A stretch of 38,040 nucleotides of DNA. It comes from Actinomadura bangladeshensis. GTDB lineage: Bacteria > Actinomycetota > Actinomycetes > Streptosporangiales > Streptosporangiaceae. Location: contig NZ_SMJW01000053.1 in assembly GCF_004348335.1 (NCBI RefSeq), positions 1-38,040 of the forward strand, written 5' to 3'. The translations under genes and the position numbers were made by a program. The stretch's first letter is position 1. Every line of letters starts with the position of its first letter. The notes beneath the pieces were generated by a model. The model worked only from the letters and a program-made list of their open reading frames with translations. It did not search any database and was not told where the DNA came from. Below, piece by piece: positions 8,613 through 15,818 of this stretch.

Positions 8613-9439
8613 CAGCAGGTGTACGTCACCGTCGCGCTGCCGCTCGGATTGAACGAGACCGTTCCGGTGCCGCGTCCGCCGATGTAGCACAGCACCGTGG
8701 GGCGCACGGTCACCGCGACCGAGGTCGAGTGCCCGGCCTTCAGCGTTCCGCTGCCGCCCGCGCTGACCCGGCCCGCCGTGTCGCGCACGGACGACACCGA
8801 CCACTTCACGGGGCCACCGACGGCGGTCAGCCGGATGTAGCACCGCGTCGGCAGCCCGGCCGCTCGCACCCCGTGGCAGCCACGGTCGTTGACCGACAGC
8901 CGTCCGGGCCCGCTCGGCGCCTTGCGTGACGTCTTCGGCCTGGCGGGCTTCTTCTCGTCCTTCGGCTTCGGCTTGTTCTTCTCGACGCTGTCCTCGGGCG
9001 TCGGCGTGGAGGTGGGGGAGGGGGCCGGCGTCGCGGGCGTGACCATCGCGACCGGCGGCGCGGCCGAGGGCTGCGGCTCTGGTTCCGTCGACTCGAACAG
9101 CACGAGCATCCCGCCGGTCAGCGCCACGGCCGCCGCCGCGCCCCCGATCACCACCAGCCGCCCCCGCTTCCGCGGCGGCGTCCCACGGCACTGGTCGCGC
9201 ACCAGCTCGTAGAGCCAGTCCCGGAACGTTCCTGCGTCCGGGACGTCCGCGTCCCGCAGCGCGAGCAGTGCCTCGCGGACGGCCTCGACGGCTCGCTGGT
9301 GCTCGCCGATCAGCCCTTCCGCGTATTCGACCAGCTCGGGCCCGTACACGTTGTAGACATGGCCGACCGCCCCCGGCCGCTGCGCCTGGAGCGCCTCGAC
9401 GAGCCGGAAGTCCTCATTCAACGGCGGCGCACTGGACAC
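8603..9439 (-). CDS. Sigma-region-2-like membrane protein with extracytoplasmic Cys-containing beta domain
   Basis: A 278-residue protein. Residues ~7-85 look like region 2 of an ECF sigma factor (DFRLVEALQAQ, FRDWLYELVRDQCRG), but no region 4 follows. A single transmembrane helix comes next (~residues 94-113), then a Pro/Thr/Lys linker, then a ~95-residue beta-rich domain with four cysteines ending in VTYTCWRR. This predicts a cytoplasmic helical domain tied to an external domain. GTG 9439 is preceded by CATAAT at 9446-9451 with a 6-nt gap, which suggests a leaderless start; GTG 9478 is possible. It follows the CHAT gene's promoter side and shares its strand. No function is known to me. Confidence 0.7.
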   Translation of the reverse strand: MSSAPPLNEDFRLVEALQAQRPGAVGHVYNVYGPELVEYAEGLIGEHQRAVEAVREALLALRDADVPDAGTFRDWLYELVRDQCRGTPPRKRGRLVVIGGAAAAVALTGGMLVLFESTEPEPQPSAAPPVAMVTPATPAPSPTSTPTPEDSVEKNKPKPKDEKKPARPKTSRKAPSGPGRLSVNDRGCHGVRAAGLPTRCYIRLTAVGGPVKWSVSSVRDTAGRVSAGGSGTLKAGHSTSVAVTVRPTVLCYIGGRGTGTVSFNPSGSATVTYTCWRR

Positions 9440-9445
9440 GCCGGG

Positions 9446-9451
9446 ATTATG
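9446..9451 (-). promoter_or_regulatory. Likely -10 hexamer for the sigma-like membrane gene
   Basis: CATAAT on the minus strand ends six nt before GTG 9439. This is the spacing expected when transcription starts at the first base of the start codon. It supports the shorter start for that gene. Confidence 0.45.
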
Positions 9452-9534
9452 ACGCACCGCGCACACGGAGTGATCCACCGTGAGCCCACACTCCGCGCCC
9501 CCGTTTTATCAACGGAAGAAGAAGTCGCCGGCGC

Positions 9535-10149
9535 TCAGATGCCGACGGCTGCCCAGAACCTACTGACCAGCGGCTCCAGGAAAAGGAGCAGCAGCACGAA
9601 GTAGGAGGCGCCGGGGGCGGCCGCGACCACGGCAAGCCCCACGGCGAGCAGCAGCACGGTGGAAAGGCTGCCCCGGACCGACTTGATCGGGGGCGGGTTC
9701 GATTCCGATGCGACCTCCGCGTCGCGGTACGCGATGAGCGCCACCACGGCCTGGCAGGCGGTCGCCGCGAGGACGTTGCCGATGTAGAACAGCAGGGTGA
9801 AGCGGTCGTCCGACGGGTAGGCCCCGACCAACTCCGTGGAGAAGGGCAGGACCACGATCGCCAGCAGCCATCCCGCGTTCCAGGCCATCAGTGCCCGCGT
9901 ATAGCCCCGGATGTGCTCGAACAACTGATGGTGCGCGAACCACAGCCGCAGGATCACCGCGAAACTGAGCAGAAAACTCCAGATCTGCGCCTGATGCCCG
10001 GTAAAGACCTCGCTTGACGGCCCATGCTCCCCGACCACCTCCGGCACCACATCGACCAGCGGCAGCACCAGCAGCGTCACGGCGATGGCCACCACCGCAT
10101 CGGTGAACAGGACCAGCCGATCCGGCTCCCGTGAGATCACGCGCGACAT
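9535..10149 (-). CDS. TMEM175/DUF1211-family potassium channel-like membrane protein
   Basis: A 204-residue integral membrane protein with six hydrophobic segments. The first carries the family signature FTDAVVAIAVTLLVLPL (the FSDAV-type motif), and the next is followed by LWFAHHQLFEHI, as in bacterial TMEM175 proteins. These form K+ leak channels as tetramers. Start at 10149 (MSRVISREPDRL) is chosen because the signature normally begins within ~15 residues of the N-terminus. TAGGAT at 10157-10162, seven nt upstream, suggests a leaderless transcript. No partner genes point to a specific role. Confidence 0.85.
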   Translation of the reverse strand: MSRVISREPDRLVLFTDAVVAIAVTLLVLPLVDVVPEVVGEHGPSSEVFTGHQAQIWSFLLSFAVILRLWFAHHQLFEHIRGYTRALMAWNAGWLLAIVVLPFSTELVGAYPSDDRFTLLFYIGNVLAATACQAVVALIAYRDAEVASESNPPPIKSVRGSLSTVLLLAVGLAVVAAAPGASYFVLLLLFLEPLVSRFWAAVGI

Positions 10150-10378
10150 TCCCGAGATCCTACTCACGCCCCCCACCAGGCCCTCTGCCAAGAGCTGCTG
10201 CCGGCCCAAGCGCGCCGAGCGCCGCCACCAGCAGCACCCGTTTACGTAAACAGAACGAACTGTTCTGACGGCGAGCGTTCATATCCGGAACGCCACCGAA
10301 CCGCACGGGAAGATCTCACCTTTCGTGTTCGGGTAGCGCGTCAATCGATGACACGCTCGGAGATCAAGTGATAACACA

Positions 10379-10396
10379 GAGTCAACATACTGACTC
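10379..10396. promoter_or_regulatory. Palindrome overlapping the XRE gene promoter
   Basis: GAGTCA-N6-TGACTC, a perfect inverted repeat 40 bp upstream of the XRE start. A CATACT hexamer at 10386-10391 lies in the middle and could be a -10 element, so the site could be an autoregulatory operator. The 287-bp gap to the channel gene also contains GTTTACGTAAAC (10240-10251) and CAGAAC-N5-GTTCTG (10251-10267). Confidence 0.45.
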
Positions 10397-10436
10397 CCCC
10401 GGTCAGTGCCACCCCCGGCGCCCCAGGAGACTCCCG

Positions 10437-11321
10437 GTGACCAGTCCGTTCGTTCGCCGACGCCGCCTAGCCACCGAACTGCGGACCCTCCGCGAGCAGA
10501 GCGGCATGACCGCCGACGAGCTGGCCGGCCGCATCTACCGCTCCCGCATGACGGTCTCCAAACTGGAGAACGCCCGCTGCCGCCCCGACGTCCGCGACAT
10601 CGTGAAGATCATGAAAATCCTGGGCGTCACCGGCGAGAGGTTCGACGAGATCCTCAAAATCGCCTGTGACGCCTCCGACCGCGGCTGGTGGGACGCCTAC
10701 GGCGACGCCATGGGCGCCCGCCAGCGCATGTACGCCGACCTCGAATCCGGAGCCGCGACCATCCGCGGCTATAACCAGATGTCGATTCCCGGTCTCGTGC
10801 AGACACCGGAGTTCCTTCAGGCGCTCATCGATCTGGACCTTGCGGAGGGAGCAGAGATCAACTACGTACCAGCGCGCACGATTCAGGCTCGTCTTCAACG
10901 GCAGGAGACCTTCTTCCGCACCCACGGCCCGGTGGCGGAGATCATCCTAGATGAGTTCGTGCTGAAGCGCCTCGCCGTCCCCGCGGAGACGATGGCGATG
11001 CAGCTTCGACACATGGTTGACGTGGTATCTCGTCAGCCTCGCTTCACCCTTCTGGTACTTCCGCTGGACGCACGGCTCTCTCCCGGTCGTCTGCCGCCGT
11101 CGACATACATGATCTACACGTTTCCCGACCCTGTCGATCAACCGATGGTCGTTGCGGAGAACGCAAACACGGACCTCATACACACGACCCCCGAAGAGGT
11201 GGCAAAATATGAGCGTCTCCACGACCGCCTCCGAGAGGCAACACTCCCGGCGCTCGAGAGTCTTTCGCTTCTTGCGGGCACCGCCGATCGGCTGAGTGAA
11301 CAGGCAGGACACGACACGTGA
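10437..11321 (+). CDS. XRE-family regulator with DUF5753 sensor domain
   Basis: Helix-turn-helix regulator of 294 residues. The HTH lies at ~residues 8-62 (LATELRTLREQSGMTADELA, then SRMTVSKLENARCRP). A DUF5753 domain follows (ESGAATIRGYNQMSIPGLVQTPEF and the IILDEFVLKRLAVP segment). Such genes are abundant in actinomycetes and nearly always precede a DUF397 gene; the BldB/AbaA-type pairs affect development and antibiotic production. GTG 10437 has AGGAGA at 10425-10430 with a 6-nt gap and is preferred over the upstream ATG at 10368. The stop overlaps the DUF397 start in GTGA. Confidence 0.92.
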   Translation: MTSPFVRRRRLATELRTLREQSGMTADELAGRIYRSRMTVSKLENARCRPDVRDIVKIMKILGVTGERFDEILKIACDASDRGWWDAYGDAMGARQRMYADLESGAATIRGYNQMSIPGLVQTPEFLQALIDLDLAEGAEINYVPARTIQARLQRQETFFRTHGPVAEIILDEFVLKRLAVPAETMAMQLRHMVDVVSRQPRFTLLVLPLDARLSPGRLPPSTYMIYTFPDPVDQPMVVAENANTDLIHTTPEEVAKYERLHDRLREATLPALESLSLLAGTADRLSEQAGHDT

Positions 11322-11506
11322 AGCAGCAGTACAGCGGCTGGCGTAAGTCCAGCTATAGCAATCCAGACACTGAGTGCGTCGAAGTTGGCCGCTCTCCCCA
11401 GGGCACCATCGGCGTACGCGACACCAAGCAGGGCACCGCAGGCCCGACCCTCGACTTCACCTCTCGCGAGTGGGCCACATTCATGCAGGCCATCCGCTCC
11501 GCCTAA
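11318..11506 (+). CDS. DUF397 protein, copy 1
   Basis: A 62-residue DUF397 protein with the family pattern YSGWRKSSYSN, ECVEVG, GVRDTK and WATFMQAIRS. It starts at GTG 11318, overlapping the XRE stop by 4 bp, so the pair is translationally coupled. DUF397 proteins are thought to bind or antagonise their neighbouring XRE regulator. Confidence 0.92.
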   Translation: MKQQYSGWRKSSYSNPDTECVEVGRSPQGTIGVRDTKQGTAGPTLDFTSREWATFMQAIRSA

Positions 11507-11522
11507 CCCTGGAAGACGACCT

Positions 11523-11551
11523 CAGCCGAGCCCACCAGGCACGGGCTCGGC
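11523..11551 (+). terminator. Hairpin after DUF397 copy 1
   Basis: The core stem GCCGAGCCC (11525-11533) pairs with GGGCTCGGC (11543-11551) around a 9-nt loop, 17 nt after the DUF397 stop. There is no T-run. The same hairpin is duplicated after copy 2. Confidence 0.65.
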
Positions 11552-11680
11552 CGTGCAGTGATGAGGGCGGGCCGAGTCCATGGCCGCGAAGAGGGAGCCG
11601 TGGCGTCGGACGATCTTCTGATCATCTGGCGTACGTACGCCATTGCGCCTCCCATACCAATCCCGAACAAGGCTGCAGAG

Positions 11681-11776
11681 TATGAACGTCTGCACGACCG
11701 TCTTCGGCAGGCCGCACTGCCCGCCTTGGAGAGGCTCTCTCTTCTGACGGACACGGCCGACCGACTGAGCGAATAG
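11681..11776 (+). pseudogene. Remnant of a second XRE/DUF5753 gene (C-terminal ~32 codons)
   Basis: The translation YERLHDRLRQAALPALERL and on to DRLSE-stop matches the C-terminus of the intact XRE regulator almost residue for residue, offset by exactly 473 bp. The HTH and most of DUF5753 are missing. A TAG at 11774-11776 ends it six codons earlier than the parent. It is the leftover of a partial tandem duplication that also copied the DUF397 gene and its terminator. Confidence 0.8.
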
Positions 11777-11790
11777 GCAGGCCCCGTAAC

Positions 11791-11979
11791 GTGAAGCAGC
11801 AGTACAGCGGCTGGCGCAAGTCAACCCGCAGTGTGCCGGATTCCGACTGTGTCGAAGTCGGCCGCTCCCCCCAGGGCACCATCGGCGTACGCGACACCAA
11901 GCAGGGCTCCACAGGCCCGACCCTCGACTTCACCCCTCGCCAATGGGCCACCTTCATAGAAGCCATCCGTTCCGCCTAA
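11791..11979 (+). CDS. DUF397 protein, copy 2
   Basis: A 62-residue protein with the same length and pattern as copy 1. The differences cluster at residues 12-19 (SSYSNPDT versus STRSVPDS) and near the C-terminus. It starts at GTG, 473 bp after copy 1, and is followed by its own hairpin. Without an intact XRE gene directly upstream it is orphaned, though it could still act with the upstream regulator. Confidence 0.88.
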   Translation: MKQQYSGWRKSTRSVPDSDCVEVGRSPQGTIGVRDTKQGSTGPTLDFTPRQWATFIEAIRSA

Positions 11980-11995
11980 CCCCCAAAAGAGACCT

Positions 11996-12029
11996 CAGCC
12001 GAGTCCGTCAGACAAGGGCTCGGCTGTTT
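11996..12029 (+). terminator. Hairpin terminator after DUF397 copy 2
   Basis: An 11-bp stem (CAGCCGAGTCC / GGGCTCGGCTG, one G-U pair) with a 9-nt loop, followed by TTT. It is the duplicated form of the hairpin at 11523. Confidence 0.7.
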
Positions 12030-12091
12030 GGTGATGAGGGTGGGCCGAATCCCGCACCGCCTATGGAAGTGGGAGATCCCCTGGGTGGCCT

Positions 12092-12532
12092 TCAGACGAG
12101 TTGCTCGGCGAGTCCCACGATGATGCCCTCAGGGCCGCGCACGTAGCAGAGGCGATAGAGGTTCTCGTACTGCTCCAGCTCACCCACGAGTTCGGCGCCG
12201 TGCGTGCGCAGGCGGGCGATAACGTCCTCGATATCGTCAACCGCGAACATGATGCGACGAATGCCCAGCGTGTTCGCCGGTGCGTCCTTCGGCTCAGGTT
12301 GGATAGCCCTCGGCCTGTGGAACTTTGCCAGCTCGACCCGTCCGGGACCGTCCGGTATCCGCAGCATGGCGACGTCCTGGCGGACGTCCTCAAGCCCGAT
12401 TACGCGCTCCGCCCAGTCCCCTTCGAGCGGCCCCTTGCCCTCCAGTTCCATGCCGAGTTCGACGAAGAAGGCGATGACCGCCTCAAGATCGTCGACGACG
12501 ATGAGCACGTTGTCCATCCGCTGGATCGCCAT
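12092..12532 (-). CDS. VOC (glyoxalase/bleomycin-resistance fold) protein
   Basis: A 146-residue protein with the two beta-alpha-beta-beta-beta halves of a vicinal oxygen chelate domain: MDNVLIVVDDLEAVIAFFVE near the N-terminus, and IRRIMFAVDDIEDVIARLRT with YVRGPEGIIVGLAEQL in the second half. Start ATG 12532 has an excellent AGGAGGGG site upstream; the longer reading upstream is not supported. Possible roles are small-molecule detoxification or lyase/dioxygenase chemistry; the substrate cannot be inferred. It lies just outside the left repeat of the integrated element. Confidence 0.88.
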   Translation of the reverse strand: MAIQRMDNVLIVVDDLEAVIAFFVELGMELEGKGPLEGDWAERVIGLEDVRQDVAMLRIPDGPGRVELAKFHRPRAIQPEPKDAPANTLGIRRIMFAVDDIEDVIARLRTHGAELVGELEQYENLYRLCYVRGPEGIIVGLAEQLV

Positions 12533-12660
12533 GCTGCCCCTCCTGGTCCTGCAGCGGCCCCGTCGGCCGCGCATCTACCCCTGAGACGGAGCCGATAGAC
12601 CGCTCTCGACATCCTCTCCACCCCACTTCAGCACGTAGCGGCTGCCACTCAGAGCCACCA

Positions 12661-12675
12661 CGGCTAATGCGGGTT
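12661..12675. repeat. Left att-like direct repeat
   Basis: CGGCTAATGCGGGTT, identical to 16781-16795. Both copies are preceded at the same distance by TCAGAGC (12649-12655 and 16769-16775), making a 27-bp imperfect direct repeat exactly 4120 bp apart. It lies 43 bp from the 3' end of the integrase remnant, where attachment sites usually sit. Confidence 0.65.
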
Positions 12676-12718
12676 CCGCCGTGATCTTGCGTCTGCCTGT
12701 TCAGCGGGTCGGACGTCC

Positions 12719-13140
12719 TCAGGGGGAGTCGGTGGAGATGTCCCTCGTCAGGCTGACCTGGACTTCGTCTTTGAAGATGTGTTCATATGCTCGGCGCCCG
12801 TGGTGATGACGGGGCGCAGTTCGTGCCGGTAGACGGTCTGCGTGGTGCGGGTATTGGAGTGCCCCACGAGGTCGCTGATCTTCTCTAGGGCTACGCCCTG
12901 GTCGCTCATGATGGACACGAACGTGTGCCGCAACTTGCGCGGCACCCACGTGGCGCCGATGCCGGCCGCCTGGGTGATGCGCTGGAACCGGCGTAGGACG
13001 TCGTCACTCGTGTAGGGGCGTCCGTCTTCCTGCAGAAGACGAGGTTGTGGCCTTGCCAGAGGTCGCCGGCCTGTAGCTTCTCGACGGCTTGGCGCTTGCG
13101 GAGGGCGGTGAGCGCGTCAACGACGATGTCCGCCACGGCG
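12719..13140 (-). pseudogene. Tyrosine integrase, C-terminal remnant with two frameshifts
   Basis: The minus strand encodes pieces of a phage-type integrase catalytic domain. One frame reads VVDALTALRKRQAVEKLQAG to LVF. A one-base deletion near 13030 moves the frame to DGRPYTSDDVLRRFQRITQAAG, then VPRKLRHTFVS (R-x-x-R/H-x-x-H region), VALEKISDLVGH and TQTVYRHELRP with the Tyr nucleophile. A second one-base deletion near 12775 shifts to IFKDEVQVSLTRD and the stop at 12719. The N-terminal arm-binding and core-binding domains are missing. The catalytic Tyr survives, but the reading frame does not, so it is inactive. Confidence 0.85.
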
Positions 13141-13505
13141 ATGGCGTCCTGGCCTATGCGGGACCCTTCCTCGCCGAGGACATGGGCATAATCCGCGTGC
13201 TCGAACAACGGGCACGACGGCACGTGTGTGGCCGAGCGCGGGAGCGACGAGGGAGTAGGCGAGTCCATGGCCGCGGAGATCCGAAACGCTTGGTTCGCTA
13301 AAGCGCCCTACGTGAGGTGGAGGGAGCTGAGATCCGGCTTCATGACACTGTGCTCTACAACTCCGTCTACTGTGCCGATGATGACTTACTAATCAATCTG
13401 CACGCCTGCGGCATCGCCGCAGCCCACTCTCCTGTCCTTCACTTGCGGCGGACAGAAGACGGTGACATAGCGAGCACGTGCCTGGAGAGCTTCGAACGCG
13501 TTTAG
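13125..13505 (+). pseudogene. Remnant of a DUF5919-type (HTH) regulator
   Basis: Three consecutive pieces in different frames recreate the C-terminal domain found in many actinomycete HTH regulators. They are VLAYAGPFLAEDMGIIRVLEQRA, ERGSDEGVGESMAAEIRNAW, and VEGAEIRLHDTVLYNS to SPVLHLRRTEDGD and LESFERV-stop. The frame breaks lie near 13230 and 13315. The N-terminal HTH is missing, apparently joined directly to the integrase remnant near 13130. It is read towards the cargo operon's 3' end. Confidence 0.7.
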
Positions 13506-13554
13506 GTGTGCTCCTCTATTGTGCAGGAAGTAGGTCCCTTTGCGAGGAAAAGAG

Positions 13555-14997
13555 TCAATCCAAGTCTAGATCTAGGTCTAGTTCTTGTTGCTCAGCGGCA
13601 ACGGGTTGGGTGAGGGAAACGTTTAGGCTTTCAAGGTAGGTATCATCCTCTTCGCGCAATTTCATTAGGATGGGAAGGGCGAATCTAGAGAGGTTTCCTA
13701 TCGCGAATGTGGCGCTTGTTTGGCCAGACGCTGTCATCGTATTGAAGTCGCAGATCAGTCGACTTCCTCCGGGAAGAGCAAGTGTGGCTCGGCTGACGCG
13801 TACCGTCGGTTGACCTACCAGTTGAGCTATTCTTTCATCATGCAGAACGTCCTCTCCTGCCTTAGATGAATAAGAAATAAGTCGATCACCGGTGTCGAGC
13901 TTCAAGTTTCCAATGACCGTTCCATGACTGTCAGCTCTATCTCTGACGTCGTCGAGAGAAGGTCCGTCTTGCCTAACGCTCTTTGGTAGGTCGTTGATAC
14001 TGTTCGGGGCGATGTGTGCTTCCCAGTGGTCCCCTCTGAGAACTATGCATCCGCGAGAGGTGACCCAATAAGGGGTAGAAGTCTCATGCTCCTCATCGAG
14101 TCGGCGCTGCCCGCGGAAGACTCGCATTGCTTTTGCGACAAGAACATCGCTGTTCGCTTTAATTAGAAGCTGAAAGTTTGTCGAGAAAGCTTCTATTTGC
14201 AGACGTCCGATCTGGGTCGCTGTGATCCCGCGCCCGATCCTGTGCCAAAAGTCAGTGCTTCTCGTAGGAACGTTCTCTATGAGAAACTCAAGATCCCCTT
14301 CGCTCATCGCTCCAACCAGGTCAGGGGAGCCAGGGAACCGCGAAGCGCTTCCGCCGTGACCCTCCCAAACAGATTGCAGCACTCGACTGATCCGGCCGGC
14401 CTGCTCGGGCTGTAGCAGAGAAAATACTAGATTGGTGGCCTGTCGAGTTTTTTCTAGATTGACAAACTCGGCCCCGTGGAAACCTTCCACAGTCTTCGAG
14501 ATAGCTTCACGCGTCGTCTCCTCATCGAGGAGACCTCGTCCTCCTCGAAGTACAGCTTGGGCCATCAGCCCTGCAGCTGGCTCAGCGGCATTTCGCTCAC
14601 CAAGCTCGCCGATTGCTCTTGGATCGGCAACTAGGGTGTCACTGCTAACGGCGAGCTGCCGTAGCTCGTCAAAGCTTTCTCTACCGCCGTTATTAAATGC
14701 AGTGCCCAGTGTTATGACAAGTGGCTTGCTGGGAGAGATCCATTCAAGATCCTCAGTAAAGTAGGTTGGCACAGGGCTCGGCCGGAGAAAAACCAGCCGC
14801 TCTCGATTCTCGCGCGGCCAATGCATAACGAGATCGGGTGCGATGGTATTGTTAAAATACTCAGTGTGACGTACTTGTGCGCCGGTATCCGTTTGCTCTA
14901 ATTGGCCAGTAACCGCAGCTTTTATTGCAGCGACTCTGTCGTCGGGGGAAGGGTGAGAAAAAGCCACCTCTAGAGCGCGGGAAAGGACCTGAGACAC
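13555..14997 (-). CDS. Unknown 480-residue cargo protein
   Basis: I do not recognise the family. The protein is soluble, without signal peptide or membrane helix. Residues ~35-75 (VRHTEYFNNTIAPDLVMHWP, then RLVFLRP) have a strand-loop-strand layout with an acidic residue, loosely like a nuclease core but without a clear E-x-K. The middle is helical (AEPAAGLMAQAVLRGGRGLL). The last third is beta-rich. It ends in an unusual acidic tail LDLDLDLD. The GTG start has AAGGA just upstream, four nt after the stop of the nuclease-like gene, so the two are one operon. GC is far below that of flanking genes, indicating horizontal origin. All reading-frame features are intact inside a decayed element. Confidence 0.8.
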   Translation of the reverse strand: MSQVLSRALEVAFSHPSPDDRVAAIKAAVTGQLEQTDTGAQVRHTEYFNNTIAPDLVMHWPRENRERLVFLRPSPVPTYFTEDLEWISPSKPLVITLGTAFNNGGRESFDELRQLAVSSDTLVADPRAIGELGERNAAEPAAGLMAQAVLRGGRGLLDEETTREAISKTVEGFHGAEFVNLEKTRQATNLVFSLLQPEQAGRISRVLQSVWEGHGGSASRFPGSPDLVGAMSEGDLEFLIENVPTRSTDFWHRIGRGITATQIGRLQIEAFSTNFQLLIKANSDVLVAKAMRVFRGQRRLDEEHETSTPYWVTSRGCIVLRGDHWEAHIAPNSINDLPKSVRQDGPSLDDVRDRADSHGTVIGNLKLDTGDRLISYSSKAGEDVLHDERIAQLVGQPTVRVSRATLALPGGSRLICDFNTMTASGQTSATFAIGNLSRFALPILMKLREEDDTYLESLNVSLTQPVAAEQQELDLDLDLD

Positions 14998-15001
14998 TTT
15001 C

Positions 15002-15595
15002 TTATCCTTCGTTTACCTTCATGAGCTTCAGGACTTCTCCGTGATGTTCGGGAGAAAGGACCAATTGCAACTGCTTGTCGCACAGAGTTATTAGCCAAAG
15101 CCTGTCTGCAACCGCGCTAACGGCGGCCACGTCGAGAAGTGCGAGGGCCTTTCCTTGATCGTCTGTGTCAAATATTCTTTTCCTCTCGCGAAGAACAGAA
15201 TCCTTTACGGTTGCAGCAGTCGTGTGGTGATCCCATCTTTGCGCCTGAAAAGGCGACCAAGAGATCCAGAGAAAATGATCACAGAGTTGAGGCTTTTTGG
15301 TAAAAGCTACATAGCACTTGGCGAGGAAGGAGCGGTAATGTTTGGGCAGGTTGCTCTCGTTCTTGTAATTCTTAATCTCGGCAAGAAAATATTGCCCTTC
15401 CAGTTTTTCGCCACGAAACTGCCCGCCCAAGTCGAACGAGAATGAATTGTCGTGTGGCCAAGTGAATTCGAGTAGTTCTTTCAGTCCAAGGTCTTCATGG
15501 GACCAGGCCTTGGCGACCCGGGTTGACTTGTCCAGCCATCGCTTCGCATTGTGAAGGCCAATTTGGCCGATTAGCTGTGAATCCTCTCCCGCCAT
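15002..15595 (-). CDS. PD-(D/E)XK nuclease-like protein
   Basis: A 197-residue soluble protein. The fold signature of a restriction-endonuclease-like core is visible: an N-terminal helix GQIGLHNAKRWLD, Asp55 in SFDLGGQF, then a strand with E73-x-K75 in YFLAEIKNY, followed by a helix with conserved Lys/Tyr residues. DNA or RNA cleavage is therefore plausible. It is first in a two-gene operon with the 480-residue protein. TACAAT at 15604-15609, a few bases before the ATG, suggests a leaderless transcript. The low GC matches its partner and contrasts with the genome. Function in defence is inferred from the fold, operon form and location only. Confidence 0.78.
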   Translation of the reverse strand: MAGEDSQLIGQIGLHNAKRWLDKSTRVAKAWSHEDLGLKELLEFTWPHDNSFSFDLGGQFRGEKLEGQYFLAEIKNYKNESNLPKHYRSFLAKCYVAFTKKPQLCDHFLWISWSPFQAQRWDHHTTAATVKDSVLRERKRIFDTDDQGKALALLDVAAVSAVADRLWLITLCDKQLQLVLSPEHHGEVLKLMKVNEG

Positions 15596-15603
15596 AGCAC
15601 TCG

Positions 15604-15609
15604 ATTGTA
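15604..15609 (-). promoter_or_regulatory. Likely -10 element of the cargo operon
   Basis: TACAAT on the minus strand lies about eight nt before the first codon of the nuclease-like gene. There is no convincing -35 box and no ribosome-binding site. Confidence 0.5.
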
Positions 15610-15777
15610 TATCCTGTCTGTCCTTCTAAAGGTGGCCACATCGGGTCAGGTGTGTCTTGTGAACCGATCTGTTTTGTGAGGCGTCGGGCTGGGTATCGCC
15701 ATATATCCACCGAGTCTGCTGGATTTCGCAAATCGCTGGGTCGGCTGTGGGGTTGCAGCGGTCTATGGGGACTAAGG

Positions 15778-15818
15778 GGCTGCACCGCCGAGGTCTCCTG
15801 TGGGTCAGCGGTGCAGCC
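15778..15818. terminator. Hairpin between DUF2637 pseudogene and cargo operon
   Basis: Perfect 11-bp inverted repeat GGCTGCACCGC / GCGGTGCAGCC (15778-15788 and 15808-15818) with a 19-nt loop; GTTTCTC follows on the plus strand. It is well placed to end minus-strand transcription coming from the DUF2637 gene before the cargo promoter. The region 15610-15777 holds nothing else I can identify. Confidence 0.5.

Noticed and set aside
10251..10267. Possible LexA (SOS) box CAGAAC-N5-GTTCTG
   Set aside because: Actinobacterial LexA boxes have GAAC-N4-GTTC; the spacing here is five and no SOS gene follows.
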